DNA from: Euphrasia confusa
Lineage: Eukaryota > Streptophyta > Magnoliopsida > Lamiales > Orobanchaceae
Reading direction: 5' to 3'
Assembly (NCBI GenBank): GCA_954870475.1
Contig: CATPAB010000250.1
Span: 496,001 to 560,000 of the forward strand
Length of the DNA: 64,000 nucleotides
Shown here: positions 35,894 to 48,200 of the stretch, piece by piece
Position numbering within the stretch: the first letter of the stretch is position 1
Layout of the letters: each line of letters begins with the position of its first letter
Notes under the pieces: model-generated
The model's input: only the letters and a program-made list of their open reading frames with translations
Database searches by the model: none
What the model was told of the DNA's origin: nothing
Translations under genes and position numbers: made by a program

Positions 35894-36751
35894 TGATGCA
35901 GCCCCAGAGTCGTCCATGATACAGGACCCGGTGCATGTTCCAGCTGGACCAGTGACGCGCTCGAGAGCTAAGAAGTTCAAGGCAAGCTTGTTGGCATTGA
36001 TCGAGGAAGTATGGGCGCAAGAGCTATTGAAGAAACCCATCGGTGATGTGGAGAAGCCAAGCCTTATCAACCTGATTACGTACGAGGAGGCCGAACCAAC
36101 GGAAAGTGATGAGTTTCAAGCTGGAACCATGAAGACGAAGCTGGAACGGAGGTCAGACGAGTGCCGAGGACGCGCCGCAAAGTTCGGCTCAGAAATTGGC
36201 TTGGTGTCGGCCGACACCAAGGCCTGTCGGCCGACACCTTCACAAAAGGGGTTGGCTGGGCAGCGGAGTAAGGCCGCGATCGAAGGATTTCCCGCGGGCG
36301 CAGGTTGATTGTCGGCCGACACCCATTTTGTCGGCCGACACGGAGTTTAGAAATCGGAACTTTTCAGCGTCGCGACTCTTGTGGCGAATTTTCATGTTTT
36401 GTTTCCTTTTCCTTCATATTTTAGGTCAGCCTATATAAAGGCTTGGAACCCTTGTTATTAGAACACAACTTTGATATTAATTAATTTAATTCGTGAGATT
36501 ATTCTCCCTTCTTTTCGTTCTCTTTCGATTGTGCCAAAAGAGTTCAACCCGACGAATCAACGAAGCATACATACTTCGTTCGTGTGTCATACATCGATTA
36601 CCGAGTTGCTGCATCGATCTCGAGTTGGGGGTTAGGGTTCCGTCCTTAATTGATTTCTCGATTTCAGATTCAGAGGTTTGGGATCATCCGCCAGGTATCC
36701 AATTCTATCGTTCTTCTTCTTCCGCTCAATCCACCAACGAGGTACGTATCA
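35894..36751 (+). repeat. 3' LTR of element D (858 bp)
   Basis: Pairs with 26346-27203. Carries the end of the polyprotein frame (to 36308), four TGTCGGCCGACA palindromes and TATATAAA near 36432-36439, and ends GTACGTATCA before the duplicated CTACT. Confidence 0.95.
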
Positions 36752-39619
36752 CTACTATAAACATTGAATCATATTGGTTGCATGGAGTTTTATCAAGAAC
36801 TTTTACGATTTTTAACTCATTACTCTAAGCGGACGAAATCGTCCGCCTTTTATAAATCAATATTTGTGGTTCCGAATAGCCATTTTGACAGCATTACTTC
36901 TATAAACATTGAATCATATTGGTTGCAAGGAGTTTTATCAAGAACTTTTACGATTTTTAACTCATTACTCTAAGCGGACGAAATCGTCCGCCTTTTATAA
37001 ATCAATATTTGTGGTTCCGAATAGCCATTTTGACACCATCACTACTATAAACATTGAACCATATTGGTTGCATGGAGTTTTATCAAGAACTTTTACGATT
37101 TTTAACTCATTACTCTAAGCGGGCGAAATCGCCCGCCTTTTATAAATCAATATTTGTGGTTCCGAATAGCCATTTTGACACCATTACTACTATAAACATT
37201 GAATCATATTGGTTGCATGGAGTTTTATCAAGAACTTTTACGATTTTTAACTCATTACTCTAAGCGGACGAAATCGTCTGCCTTTTCGAAATCAATATTG
37301 GTGGTTCCGAATAGCCATTTTGACACCATTACTACTATAAACATTGAATCATATTGGTTGCATGGAGTTTTATCAAGAACTTTTACGATTTTTAACTCAT
37401 TACTCTAAGCGGAAGAAATCGTCCGCCTTTTATAAATCAATATTTGTGGTTCCGAATATCCATTTTGACACCATTACTACTATAAACCTTGAACCATATT
37501 GGTTGCATGGAGTTTTATCAAGAACTTTTACGATTTTTAACTCATTACTCTAAGCGGACGAAATCGTCCGCCTTTTATATATCAATTTTTGTGGTTCCGA
37601 ATAGCCATTTTGACACCATTACTACTATAAACATTGAATCATATTGGTTGCAAGGAGTTTTATCAAGAACTTTTACGATTTTTAACTCATTACTCTAAGC
37701 GGACGAAATCGTCCGCCTTTTCGAAATCAATATTTGTGGTTCCAAATAGCCATTTTGACACCATTACTACTATAAACATTGAATCATATTGGTTGCATGG
37801 AGTTTTATCAAGAACTTTTACGATTTTTAACTCATTACTCTAAGCGGACGAAATCGTCCGCCTTTTCGAAATCAATATTTGTGGTTCCGAATAGCCATTT
37901 TGACACCATTACTAATATAAACAATTAATCATATTGGTTGCATGGAGTTTTATCAGGAACTTTTACGATTTTTAACTCATTACTCTAAGCGGACGAAATC
38001 GTCCGCCTTTTATAAATCAATATTTGTGGTTCCGAATAGCCATTTTGACACCATTACTACTATAAAAATTAAATCATATTGGTTGCATGGAGTTTTATCA
38101 AGAACTTTTACGATTTTTAACTCATTACTCTAAGCGGACGAAATCGTCCGCCTTTTCGAAATCAATATTTGTGGTTCCGAATAGCCATTTTGACACCATT
38201 ACTACTATAAACATTGAATCATATTGGTTGCATGGGGTTTTATCAAGAACTTTTACGATTTTTAACTCATTACTCTAAGCGGACGAAATCGTTCGCCTTT
38301 TATAAATCAATATTTGTGGTTCCAAATAGCCATTTTGACACCATTACTACTATAAACATTGAATCATATTGGTTGCATGGAGTTTTATCAAGAACTTTTA
38401 GAATTTTTAACTCATTACTCTAAGCGGACGAAATCGTCCGCCTTTTATAAATCAATATTTGTGGTTCCGAATAGCCATTTTGACAGCATTACTACTATAA
38501 ACATTGAATCATATTGGTTGTATGGAGTTTTATCAAGAACTTTTACGATTTTTAACTCATTACTCTAAGCGGACGAAATCGTCCGCCTTTTCGAAATCAA
38601 TATTTGTGGTTCCAAATAGCCATTTTGACACCATTACTACTATAAACATTGAATCATATTGGTTGCAAGGAGTTTTATCAAGAACTTTTACGATTTTTAA
38701 CTCATTACTCTAAGCGGACGAAATCGTCCGCCTTTTATAAATCAATATTTGTGGTTCCGAATAGCCATTTTGACACCATTACTACTATAAACATTGAACC
38801 ATATTGGTTGCATGGAGTTTTATCAAGAACTTTTACGATTTTTAACTCATTACTCTAAGCGGGCGAAATCGCCCGCCTTTTATAAATCAATATTTGTGGT
38901 TCCGAATAGCCATTTTGACACCATTACTACTATAAACATTGAATCATATTGGTTGCATGGAGTTTTATCAAGAACTTTTACGATTTTTAACTCATTACTC
39001 TAAGCGGACGAAATCGTCCGCCTTTTCGAAATCAATATTTGTGGTTCCAAATAGCCATTTTGACACCATTACTACTATAAACATTGAATCATATTGGTTG
39101 CATGGAGTTTTATCAAGAACTTTTACGATTTTTAACTCATTACTCTAAGCGGACGAAATCGTCCGCCTTTTCGAAATCAATATTTGTGGTTCCGAATAGC
39201 CATTTTGACACCATTACTACTATAAACATTGAATCATATTGGTTGTATGGAGTTTTATCAAGAACTTTTACGATTTTTAACTCATTACTCTAAGCGGAAG
39301 AAATCGTCCGCCTTTTATAAATCAATATTTGTGGTTCCGAATAGCCATTTTGACACCATTACTACTATAAACCTTGAACCATATTGGTTGCATGGAGTTT
39401 TATCAAGAACTTTTACGATTTTTAACTCATTACTCTAAGCGGACGAAATCGTCCGCCTTTTATAAATCAATATTTGTGGTTCCGAATAGCCATTTTGACA
39501 CCATTACTACTATAAACATTGAATCATATTGGTTGCATGGAGTTTTATCAAGAACTTTTACGATTTTTAATTCATTACTCTAAGGGGACGAAATCGTCCG
39601 CCTTTTCGAAATCAACATT
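36752..39619 (+). repeat. 145-bp satellite array, block 2 (~20 monomers)
   Basis: Same monomer, orientation and subtypes as block 1. It shows the sequence of variants GCATGGGG then TTTAGAATTTTT, and the GGGCGAAATCGCCC monomer twice (about 37119 and 38859). Block 1 and block 2 were one array before D inserted. It is cut at 39619 by element C in a monomer with the rare ATCAACATTTG variant. Confidence 0.97.
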
Positions 39620-40311
39620 TGATGCGACCCGAGATCTGTTTCAAGCTAGAACGACGACGAAGACGGTAGAACAGAGGTCAAGAGTGAGTCGAGGACGCAC
39701 CGAGAAGTCAGCCGTGAAGATTGGCTTGGTGTCGGCCGACACCAAGTACATGTCGGACGACAAAGTCGCTGCGAGCGACGTAGAATGGCTGCAGCGACGT
39801 GGGGGTTCAGTGCACTTTGGGTTAGATGTCGGACGACAGGATTTCCTGTCGGACGACAAGAGGATGTCGGACGACATCTTATACTGTCGGACGACAGGTT
39901 CCGGGAGGAGGCGGAATTTAGGGTTCCGCGAGATTTATTGTTTTATTTCCTTTTTCTTTCATGTTTTTAGTTTGCCTATATAAAGGCTATGCTTTTCATT
40001 ATTTTAGACAGATTACTTATGATGAATAAAAATTATGTTTTGTGAGTTTTACTAAATCTCTCTCGGGTTCGAATTCTATCCCGATTATCCAAAAGAGTTC
40101 AACCGACGAATCAACGAAGCGATCCACCCTTCGTTCGTGTGTCTTCCTCATCCCCGAGTTGCTGCGTCGATCACGTGTTGGGGTCTAGGGTTCCGTCCTT
40201 AGATTATTTCACGAATCAGATTCAGAGGTTTTGGGACTTCCGCCGGTATCTTTTATCTTTCTTGTTCTTCTTTCTCCTACTATCTTTCTATCCCCGACGA
40301 GGTTCGTATCA
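39620..40311 (+). repeat. 5' LTR of element C (692 bp)
   Basis: Starts TGATGCGACCC, ends GTTCGTATCA. TATATAAA at 39977-39984 within GCCTATATAAAGGC; AATAAA at 40025-40030 might serve as a polyadenylation signal in R. Confidence 0.95.
39730..39896 (+). promoter_or_regulatory. Phased array of TGTCGGMCGACA motifs in the U3 of element C
   Basis: One TGTCGGCCGACA (39730) is followed by TGTCGGACGACA at 39751, 39827, 39847, 39865 and 39885, all in the same orientation. Spacings inside the clusters are 21, then 20, 18 and 20 bp, close to two turns of the helix. Solo LTR E repeats the 20-18-20 pattern. Likely a regulator binding array; binding protein unknown. Confidence 0.6.
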
Positions 40312-40354
40312 TTTGGTATCAGAGCTAGGGTTCGTATCATTTGGTATCAGAGCC
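40301..40354 (+). promoter_or_regulatory. Duplicated LTR end and primer-binding site of element C
   Basis: GGTTCGTATCATTTGGTATC occurs at 40301 and again at 40329, a 28-bp tandem duplication giving two TGGTATCAGAGC sites (40314-40325 and 40342-40353). The first is at the normal distance from the LTR. Confidence 0.88.
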
Positions 40355-40759
40355 CAGGTTTGGGTTCTTTAATTTTCTGAATACGTAGCCTCGTTTTCTT
40401 GTTCGTTTCGTCTTATTCTTTTCTTTTTTTTTTAAAAAAAAAAAAAATTATTTTCGAAAAGTACTGTTCACGGTACTGTTCACGGTACTGTTCACGGTAC
40501 TGTTCATCTGATTAAAAAAAAAAATTGTTCTCGATTATTCTTTTTATTGTTGTTCATCGTTCGTTCAACAATTTAGGATTATTCTTCGTTTCGTGGATTT
40601 TGTTGGGATTGAATTCGATTGGTATATTGGGAATTGTTCGATTCTTGAGAAAGAGAGAGTGAGAGAACACCGTATTGAGTGACTTACCATATTGAGTGAT
40701 ACACGAGAGTGGTGAGGAATTTTCTATTGTGTTTCTAACATTTCTGCAGGATAACTGAC
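40355..40759 (+). other. Untranslated leader of element C with a 12-bp direct repeat
   Basis: T and A runs near 40425-40447 are followed by four direct copies of GTACTGTTCACG at 12-bp period (40461-40506). The core TACTGTTCA is the one that forms the palindrome in the leader of B. The leader ends CTAAC, TTTCTGCAG (to 40749). No gene is seen. Confidence 0.6.
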
Positions 40760-41962
40760 ATGGATTATACCCAAGCTATGCTCATCATGGAGGAGGCGAC
40801 TGCCCGGTTCGAAAGGTTGCTTAAATCGAAGATGAAGGGGGTGAATGAGCGGCTTACCGCCTTAGAGGAGAGAGCTCGTCGTGATGAATCCTGGAATCAA
40901 AGAAGTGGCGGCGGATACCGAGAAGTTCAGAGTGGCTATCATCGAGCCCGTGAGCTTAGTCGGGAGCGTCGTGAAGAGAGGAGGTCCAGAGCTGAGCGTT
41001 GGGACAAGTGTTGGAACAATATTGAGCGTAAGTTAGAGGAATGGGTACAATCGCCAATGAAGCCTGAGCACGTGGCGACTGATGACGACGGTGAGAGACC
41101 AGAACCGAAGGCCTTGGTAGAGTCCGAAGAAGAGTCAGTCTTGGTGTATTCCGAGGAGGATTTGACTTTGGAGGAGTCCGTAGAAGAGTGCGACGAACCG
41201 ACACCATCGGTTACCGTGGTTTCTGACATCGAGGAGTCGGTGGGGTCCGACATCAAGGAGGTTTCGGTGGATTCTGACGTCACGGAGGTTTCGGTAGAGT
41301 TCGAGGAGGAGGTTTCGGTGGAGTCTGGGGTGGAAGATATTCTAACCATTGAGGAGCAGCCGACGTTGGTGAAGAAGGAGATGATTACCACTATCGTTTT
41401 GTTCTCTCTACATTTTTCTACTCATTATGCTTTGCAGGAAATTCATGATGTCTTCCTTGACGATAAATCTCCTGGATTGCCACTACATCGAGGGTGTGGG
41501 CTGCAGACTGACATTGTTCTGAGCTTGTTCGTGAGAGTAGTGTTCGACCCTGGCATCAACGTGGATTTGAGGACAAATCCTCTTCAAGAGGAGGGGAATG
41601 ATGCGACCCGAGATCTGTTTCAAGCTAGAACGACGACGAAGACGGTAGAACAGAGGTCAAGAGTGAGTCGAGGACGCACCGAGAAGTCAGCCGTGAAGAT
41701 TGGCTTGGTGTCGGCCGACACCAAGTACATGTCGGACGACAAAGTCGCTGCGAGCGACGTAGAATGGCTGCAGCGACGTGGGGGTTCAGTGCACTTTGGG
41801 TTAGATGTCGGACGACAGGATTTCCTGTCGGACGACAAGAGGATGTCGGACGACATCTTATACTGTCGGACGACAGGTTCCGGGAGGAGGCGGAATTTAG
41901 GGTTCCGCGAGATTTATTGTTTTATTTCCTTTTTCTTTCATGTTTTTAGTTTGCCTATATAA
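40760..41962 (+). CDS. Gag-like acidic protein of non-autonomous element C
   Basis: An open frame of 400 residues from ATG 40760, ten bases after the acceptor-like TTTCTGCAG, to a stop 364 bp inside the 3' LTR. About residues 1-60 form a predicted-helical charged segment (RFERLLKSKMK, ERLTALEERARR) like the gag N-terminus of D. Next come an arginine-rich stretch, then a long acidic region with repeats of the type VSVxSxxEVSV, including DEPTPS and DILTIEE that align with the acidic region after the zinc knuckle of D. A protease-RT linker remnant follows (LQEIHDVFLDDKSPGLPLHRG), then the pol C-terminus (DLRTNPLQEEGND) and an LTR-encoded tail. There is no nucleic-acid-binding knuckle and no enzyme. 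The open frame in two diverged families (B and C) suggests some selection; the role may be assembly with the partner Gag. A frame kept open only by recent origin is the alternative. Confidence 0.65.
   Translation: MDYTQAMLIMEEATARFERLLKSKMKGVNERLTALEERARRDESWNQRSGGGYREVQSGYHRARELSRERREERRSRAERWDKCWNNIERKLEEWVQSPMKPEHVATDDDGERPEPKALVESEEESVLVYSEEDLTLEESVEECDEPTPSVTVVSDIEESVGSDIKEVSVDSDVTEVSVEFEEEVSVESGVEDILTIEEQPTLVKKEMITTIVLFSLHFSTHYALQEIHDVFLDDKSPGLPLHRGCGLQTDIVLSLFVRVVFDPGINVDLRTNPLQEEGNDATRDLFQARTTTKTVEQRSRVSRGRTEKSAVKIGLVSADTKYMSDDKVAASDVEWLQRRGGSVHFGLDVGRQDFLSDDKRMSDDILYCRTTGSGRRRNLGFREIYCFISFFFHVFSLPI
41586..41598 (+). promoter_or_regulatory. Polypurine tract of element C
   Basis: AAGAGGAGGGGAA directly before the 3' LTR. 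Confidence 0.9.
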
Positions 41963-42290
41963 AGGCTATGCTTTTCATTATTTTAGACAGATTACTTATG
42001 ATGAATAAAAATTATGTTTTGTGAGTTTTACTAAATCTCTCTCGGGTTCGAATTCTATCCCGATTATCCAAAAGAGTTCAACCGACGAATCAACGAAGCG
42101 ATCCACCCTTCGTTCGTGTGTCTTCCTCATCCCCGAGTTGCTGCGTCGATCACGTGTTGGGGTCTAGGGTTCCGTCCTTAGATTATTTCACGAATCAGAT
42201 TCAGAGGTTTTGGGACTTCCGCCGGTATCTTTTATCTTTCTTGTTCTTCTTTCTCCTACTATCTTTCTATCCCCGACGAGGTTCGTATCA
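41599..42290 (+). repeat. 3' LTR of element C (692 bp)
   Basis: Identical by eye to 39620-40311 at an offset of 1979. Ends at 42290 and is followed by the duplicated ACATT, after which the interrupted monomer continues as TTGTGGTTCC. Confidence 0.95.
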
Positions 42291-45246
42291 ACATTTGTGG
42301 TTCCAAATAGCCATTTTGACACCATTACTACTATAAACATTGAATCATATTGGTTGCATGGAGTTTTATCAAGAACTTTTACGATTTTTAACTCATTACT
42401 CTAAGCGGACGAAATCGTCCGCCTTTTCGAAATCAATATTTGTGGTTCCGAATAGCCATTTTGACACCATTACTACTATAAACATTGAATCATATTGGTT
42501 ACATGGAGTTTTATCAAGAACTTTTACGATTTTTAACTCATTACTCTAAGCGGACGAAATCGTCCGCCTTTTATAAATCAATATTTGTGGTTCCGAATAG
42601 CCATTTTGACACCATTAATACTATAAACATTGAATCATATTGGTTGCATGGAGTTTTATCAAGAACTTTTACGATTTTTAACTCATTACTCTAAGCGGAA
42701 GAAATCGTCCGCCTTTTCGAAATCAATATTTGTGGTTCCAAATAGCCATTTTGACACCATTACTACTATAAACATTGAATCATATTGGTTGCATGGAGTT
42801 TTATCAAGAACTTTTACGATATTTAACTCATTACTCTAAGCGGACGAAATCGTCCGCCTTTTATAAATCAATATTTGTGGTTCCGAATAGCCATTTTGAC
42901 ACCATTACTACTATAAACATTGAACCATATTGGTTGCATGGAGTTTTATCAAGAACTTTTACGATTTTTAACTCATTACTCTAAGCGGACGAAATCGTCC
43001 ACCTTTTATATATCAATTTTTGTGGTTCCGAATAGCCATTTTGACACCATTACTACTATAAACATTGAATCATATTGGTTGCATGGAGTTTTATCAAGAA
43101 CTTTTACGATTTTTAACTCATTACTCTAAGCGGACGAAATCGTCCGCCTTTTATAAATCAATATTTGTGGTTCCGAATAGCCATTTTGACACCATTACTA
43201 CTATAAACATTGAACCATATTGGTTGCATGGAGTTTTATCAAGAACTTTTACGATTTTTAACTCATTACTCTAAGCGGACGAAATCGTCCGCCTTTTATA
43301 AATCAATATTTGTGGTTCCGAATAGCCATTTTGACACCATTACTACTATAAACATTGAATCATATTGGTTGCATGGAGTTTTATCAAGAACTTTTACGAT
43401 TTTTAACTCATTACTCTAAGCGGACGAAATCGTCCGCCTTTTCGAAATCAATATTTGTGGTTCCAAATAGCCATTTTGACACCATTACTACTATAAACAT
43501 TGAATCATATTGGTTGCATGGAGTTTTATCAAGAACTTTTACTATTTTTAACTCATTACTCTAAGCGGAAGAAATCGTCCGCCTTTTATAAATCAATATT
43601 TGTGGTTCCGAATAGCCATTTTGACACCATTACTACTATAAACATTGAACCATATTGGTTGCATGGAGTTTTATTAAGAACTTTTACGATTTTTAACTCA
43701 TTACTCTAAGCGGACGAAATCGTCCGCCTTTTATAAATCAATATTTGTGGTTCCGAATAGCCATTTTGACAGCATTACTACTATAAACATTGAATCATAT
43801 TGGTTGCATGGAGTTTTATCAAGAACTTTTACGATTTTTAACTCATTACTCTAAGCGGACGAAATCGTCCGCCTTTTATAAATCAATATTTCTGGTTCCG
43901 AATAGCCATTTTGACACCATTACTACTATAAACATTGAACCATATTGGTTGCATGAAGTTTTATCAAGAACTTTTACGATTTTTAACTCATTACTCTAAG
44001 CGGACGAAATCGTCAGCCTTTTATATATCAATTTTTGTGGTTCCGAATAGCCATTTTGACACCATTACTACTATAAACATTGAATCATATTGGTTGCAAG
44101 GAGTTTTATCAAGAACTTTTACGATTTTTAACTCATTACTCTAAGCGGACGAAATCGTCCGCCTTTTATAAATCAATATTTGTGGTTCCGAATAGCCATT
44201 TTGACACCATTACTACTATAAACATTGAACCATATTGGTTGCATGGAGTTTTATCAAGAACTTTTACGATTTTTAACTCATTACTCTAAGCGGGCGAAAT
44301 CGCCCGCCTTTTATAAATCAATATTTGTGGTTCCGAATAGCCATTTTGACACCATTACTACTATAATCATTGAATCATATTGGTTGCATGGAGTTTTATC
44401 AAGAACTTTTACGATTTTTAACTCATTACTCTAAGCGGACGAAATCGTCCGCCTTTTCGAAATCAATATTTGTGGTTCCAAATAGCCATTTTGACACCAT
44501 TACTACTATAAACATTGAATCATATTGGTTGCATGGAGTTTTATCAAGAACTTTTACGATTTTTAACTCATTACTCTAAGCGGACGAAATCGTCCGCCTT
44601 TTCGAAATCAATATTTGTGGTTCCGAATAGCCATTTTGACACCATTACTACTATAAACATTGAATCATATTGGTTGCATGGAGTTTTATCAAGAACTTTT
44701 ACGATTTTTAACTCATTACTCTAAGCGGAAGAAATCGTCCGCCTTTTATAAATCAATATTTGTGGTTCCGAATAGCCATTTTGACACCATTACTACTATA
44801 AACCTTGAACCATATTGGTTGCATGGAGTTTTATCAAGAACTTTTACGATTTTTAACTCATTACTCTAAGCGGACGAAATCGTCCGCCTTTTATAAATCA
44901 ATATTTGTGGTTCCGAATAGCCATTTTGACACCATTACTACTATAAACATTGAATCATATTGGTTGCATGGAGTTTTATCAAGAACTTTTACGATTTTTA
45001 ACTCATTACTCTAAGGGGACGAAATCGTCCGCCTTTTCGAAATCAACATTTGTGGTTCCAAATAGCCATTTTGACACCATTACTACTATAAACATTGAAT
45101 CATATTGGTTGCATGGAGTTTTATCAAGAACTTTTACGATATTTAACTCATTACTCTAAGCGGACGAAATCGTCCGCCTTTTATAAATCAATATTTGTGG
45201 TTCCGAATAGCCATTTTGACACCATTACTACTATAAACATTGAACC

Positions 45247-48200
45247 ATATTGGTTGCATGGAGTTTTATCAAGAACTTTTACGATTTTTAACTCATTACT
45301 CTAAGCGGACGAAATCGTCCGCCTTTTATATATCAATTTTTGTGGTTCCGAATAGCCATTTTGACACCATTACTACTATAAACATTGAATCATATTGGTT
45401 GCATGGAGTTTTATCAAGAACTTTTACGATTTTTAACTCATTACTCTAAGCGGACGAAATCGTCCGCCTTTTATAAATCAATATTTGTGGTTCCGAATAG
45501 CCATTTTGACACCATTACTACTATAAACATTGAACCATATTGGTTGCATGAAGTTTTATCAAGAACTTTTACGATTTTTAACTCATTACTCTAAGCGGAC
45601 GAAATCGTCAGCCTTTTATATATCAATTTTTGTGGTTCCGAATAGCCATTTTGACACCATTACTACTATAAACATTGAATCATATTGGTTGCAAGGAGTT
45701 TTATCAAGAACTTTTACGATTTTTAACTCATTACTCTAAGCGGACGAAATCGTCCGCCTTTTATAAATCAATATTTGTGGTTCCGAATAGCCATTTTGAC
45801 ACCATTACTACTATAAACATTGAACCATATTGGTTGCATGGAGTTTTATCAAGAACTTTTACGATTTTTAACTCATTACTCTAAGCGGGCGAAATCGCCC
45901 GCCTTTTATAAATCAATATTTGTGGTTCCGAATAGCCATTTTGACACCATTACTACTATAAACATTGAATCATATTGGTTGCATGGAGTTTTATCAAGAA
46001 CTTTTACGATTTTTAACTCATTACTCTAAGCGGACGAAATCGTCCGCCTTTTATAAATCAATATTTGTGGTTCCGAATAGCCATTTTGACACCATTACTA
46101 CTATAAACATTGAACCATATTGGTTGCATGAAGTTTTATCAAGAACTTTTACGATTTTTAACTCATTACTCTAAGCGGACGAAATCGTCAGCCTTTTATA
46201 TATCAATTTTTGTGGTTCCGAATAGCCATTTTGACACCATTACTACTATAAACATTGAATCATATTGGTTGCAAGGAGTTTTATCAAGAACTTTTACGAT
46301 TTTTAACTCATTACTCTAAGCGGACGAAATCGTCCGCCTTTTATAAATCAATATTTGTGGTTCCGAATAGCCATTTTGACACCATTACTACTATAAAGAT
46401 TGAACCATATTGGTTGCATGGAGTTTTATCAAGAACTTTTACGATTTTTAACTCATTACTCTAAGCGGGCGAAATCGCCCGCCTTTTATAAATCAATATT
46501 TGTGGTTCCGAATAGCCATTTTGACACCATTACTACTATAAACATTGAATCATATTGGTTGCATGGAGTTTTATCAAGAACTTTTACGATTTTTAACTCA
46601 TTACTCTAAGCGGACGAAATCGTCCGCCTTTTCGAAATCAATATTTGTGGTTCCAAATAGCCATTTTGACACCATTACTACTATAAACATTGAATCATAT
46701 TGGTTGCATGGAGTTTTATCAAGAACTTTTACGATTTTTAACTCATTACTCTAAGCGGACTAAATCGTCCGCCTTTTCGAAATCAATATTTGTGGTTCCG
46801 AATAGCCATTTTGACACCATTACTACTATAAACATTGAATCATATTGGTTGCATGGAGTTTTATCAAGAACTTTTACGATTTTTAACTCATTACTCTAAG
46901 CGGAAGAAATCGTCCGCCTTTTATAAATCAATATTTGTGGTTCCGAATAGCCATTTTGACACCATTACTACTATAAACCTTGAACCATATTGGTTGCATG
47001 GAGTTTTATCAAGAACTTTTACGATTTTTAACTCATTACTCTAAGCGGACGAAATCGTCCGCCTTTTATAAATCAATATTTGTGGTTCCGAATAGCCATT
47101 TTGACACCATTACTACTATAAACATTGAATCATATTGGTTGCATGGAGTTTTATCAAGAACTTTTACGATTTTTAACTCATTACTCTAAGGGGACGAAAT
47201 CGTCCGCCTTTTCGAAATCAACATTTGTGGTTCCAAATAGCCATTTTGACACCATTACTACTATAAACATTGAATCATATTGGTTGCATGGAGTTTTATC
47301 AAGAACTTTTACGATTTTTAACTCATTACTCTAAGCGGACGAAATCGTCCGCCTTTTCGAAATCAATATTTGTGGTTCCGAATAGCCATTTTGACACCAT
47401 TACTACTATAAACATTGAATCATATTGGTTCATGGAGTTTTATCAAGAACTTTTACGATTTTTAACTCATTACTCTAAGCGGACGAAATCGTCCGCCTTT
47501 TATAAATCAATATTTGTGGTTCCGAATAGCCATTTTGACACCATTAATACTATAAACATTGAATCATATTGGTTGCATGGAGTTTTATCAAGAACTTTTA
47601 CGATTTTTAACTCATTACTCTAAGCGGACGAAATCGTCCGCCTTTTATAAATCAATATTTGTGGTTCCGAATAGCCATTTTGACAACATTTCTACTATAA
47701 ACATTGAACCATATTGGTTGCATGGAGTTTTATCAAGAACTTTTACGATTTTTAACTCATTACTCTAAGCGGACAAAATCGTCCGCCTTTTATAAATCAA
47801 TATTTGTGGTTCCGAATAGCCATTTTGACACCATTACTACTATAAACATTGAATCATATTGGTTGCATGGAGTTTTATCAAGAACTTTTACGATTTTTAA
47901 CTCATTACTCTAAGCGGACGAAATCGTCCGCCTTTTCGAAATCAATATTTGTGGTTCCAAATAGCCATTTTGACACCATTACTACTATAAACATTGAATC
48001 ATATTGGTTGCATGGAGTTTTATCAAGAACTTTTACTATTTTTAACTCATTACTCTAAGCGGAAGAAATCGTCCGCCTTTTATAAATCAATATTTGTGGT
48101 TCCGAATAGCCATTTTGACACCATTACTACTATAAACATTGAACCATATTGGTTGCATGGAGTTTTATCAAGAACTTTTACGATTTTTAACTCATTACTC

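Larger units (their letters stand above)
27822..36308 (+). pseudogene. gag-pol: gag-pol polyprotein of element D, two nonsense codons and an insertion
   Basis: ATG at 27822 follows the leader acceptor. The gag frame runs to TGA at 29343-29345: the sister copies read CGA, so this is a C-to-T change at a CpG. Zinc knuckle is at 28836-28877 and protease DSG at 29124-29132. The frame then continues to 29860, where element B interrupts between protease linker and RT, and resumes at 33455. RT YFDD is at 33828-33839. A second stop, TAA at 34560-34562, replaces a tyrosine codon late in RNase H. From 34563 the frame is open through integrase, GPF module and LTR-encoded tail to TGA at 36306-36308, about 415 bp inside the 3' LTR. 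The element cannot make a complete polyprotein. Confidence 0.92.
26346..36751 (+). mobile_element. CRM-like Ty3/gypsy element D, complete, interrupted by element B
   Basis: LTRs at 26346-27203 and 35894-36751 are both 858 bp and are flanked by the target duplication CTACT (26341-26345 and 36752-36756) in the satellite. PBS, leader, gag-pol and polypurine tract are all present. Without B and its duplicated AAAGG the element is 6,812 bp. The LTRs differ at about three sites seen by eye (AAAAAAG/AAAAGAG, GGCTAGG/GGCTGGG and GTAAGTATCA/GTACGTATCA), so it is young. B is nested at 29861-33449. Confidence 0.95.
39620..42290 (+). mobile_element. Non-autonomous LTR element C, complete and apparently intact
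   Basis: A 2,671-bp element with two 692-bp LTRs (39620-40311 and 41599-42290) in which I found no difference. The target duplication ACATT is at 39615-39619 and 42291-42295, inside a satellite monomer. It has PBS, leader, one open frame and polypurine tract, and no zinc knuckle, protease, RT, RNase H or integrase. Identical LTRs mean a very recent insertion and so a recently active partner element in trans. Confidence 0.95.
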
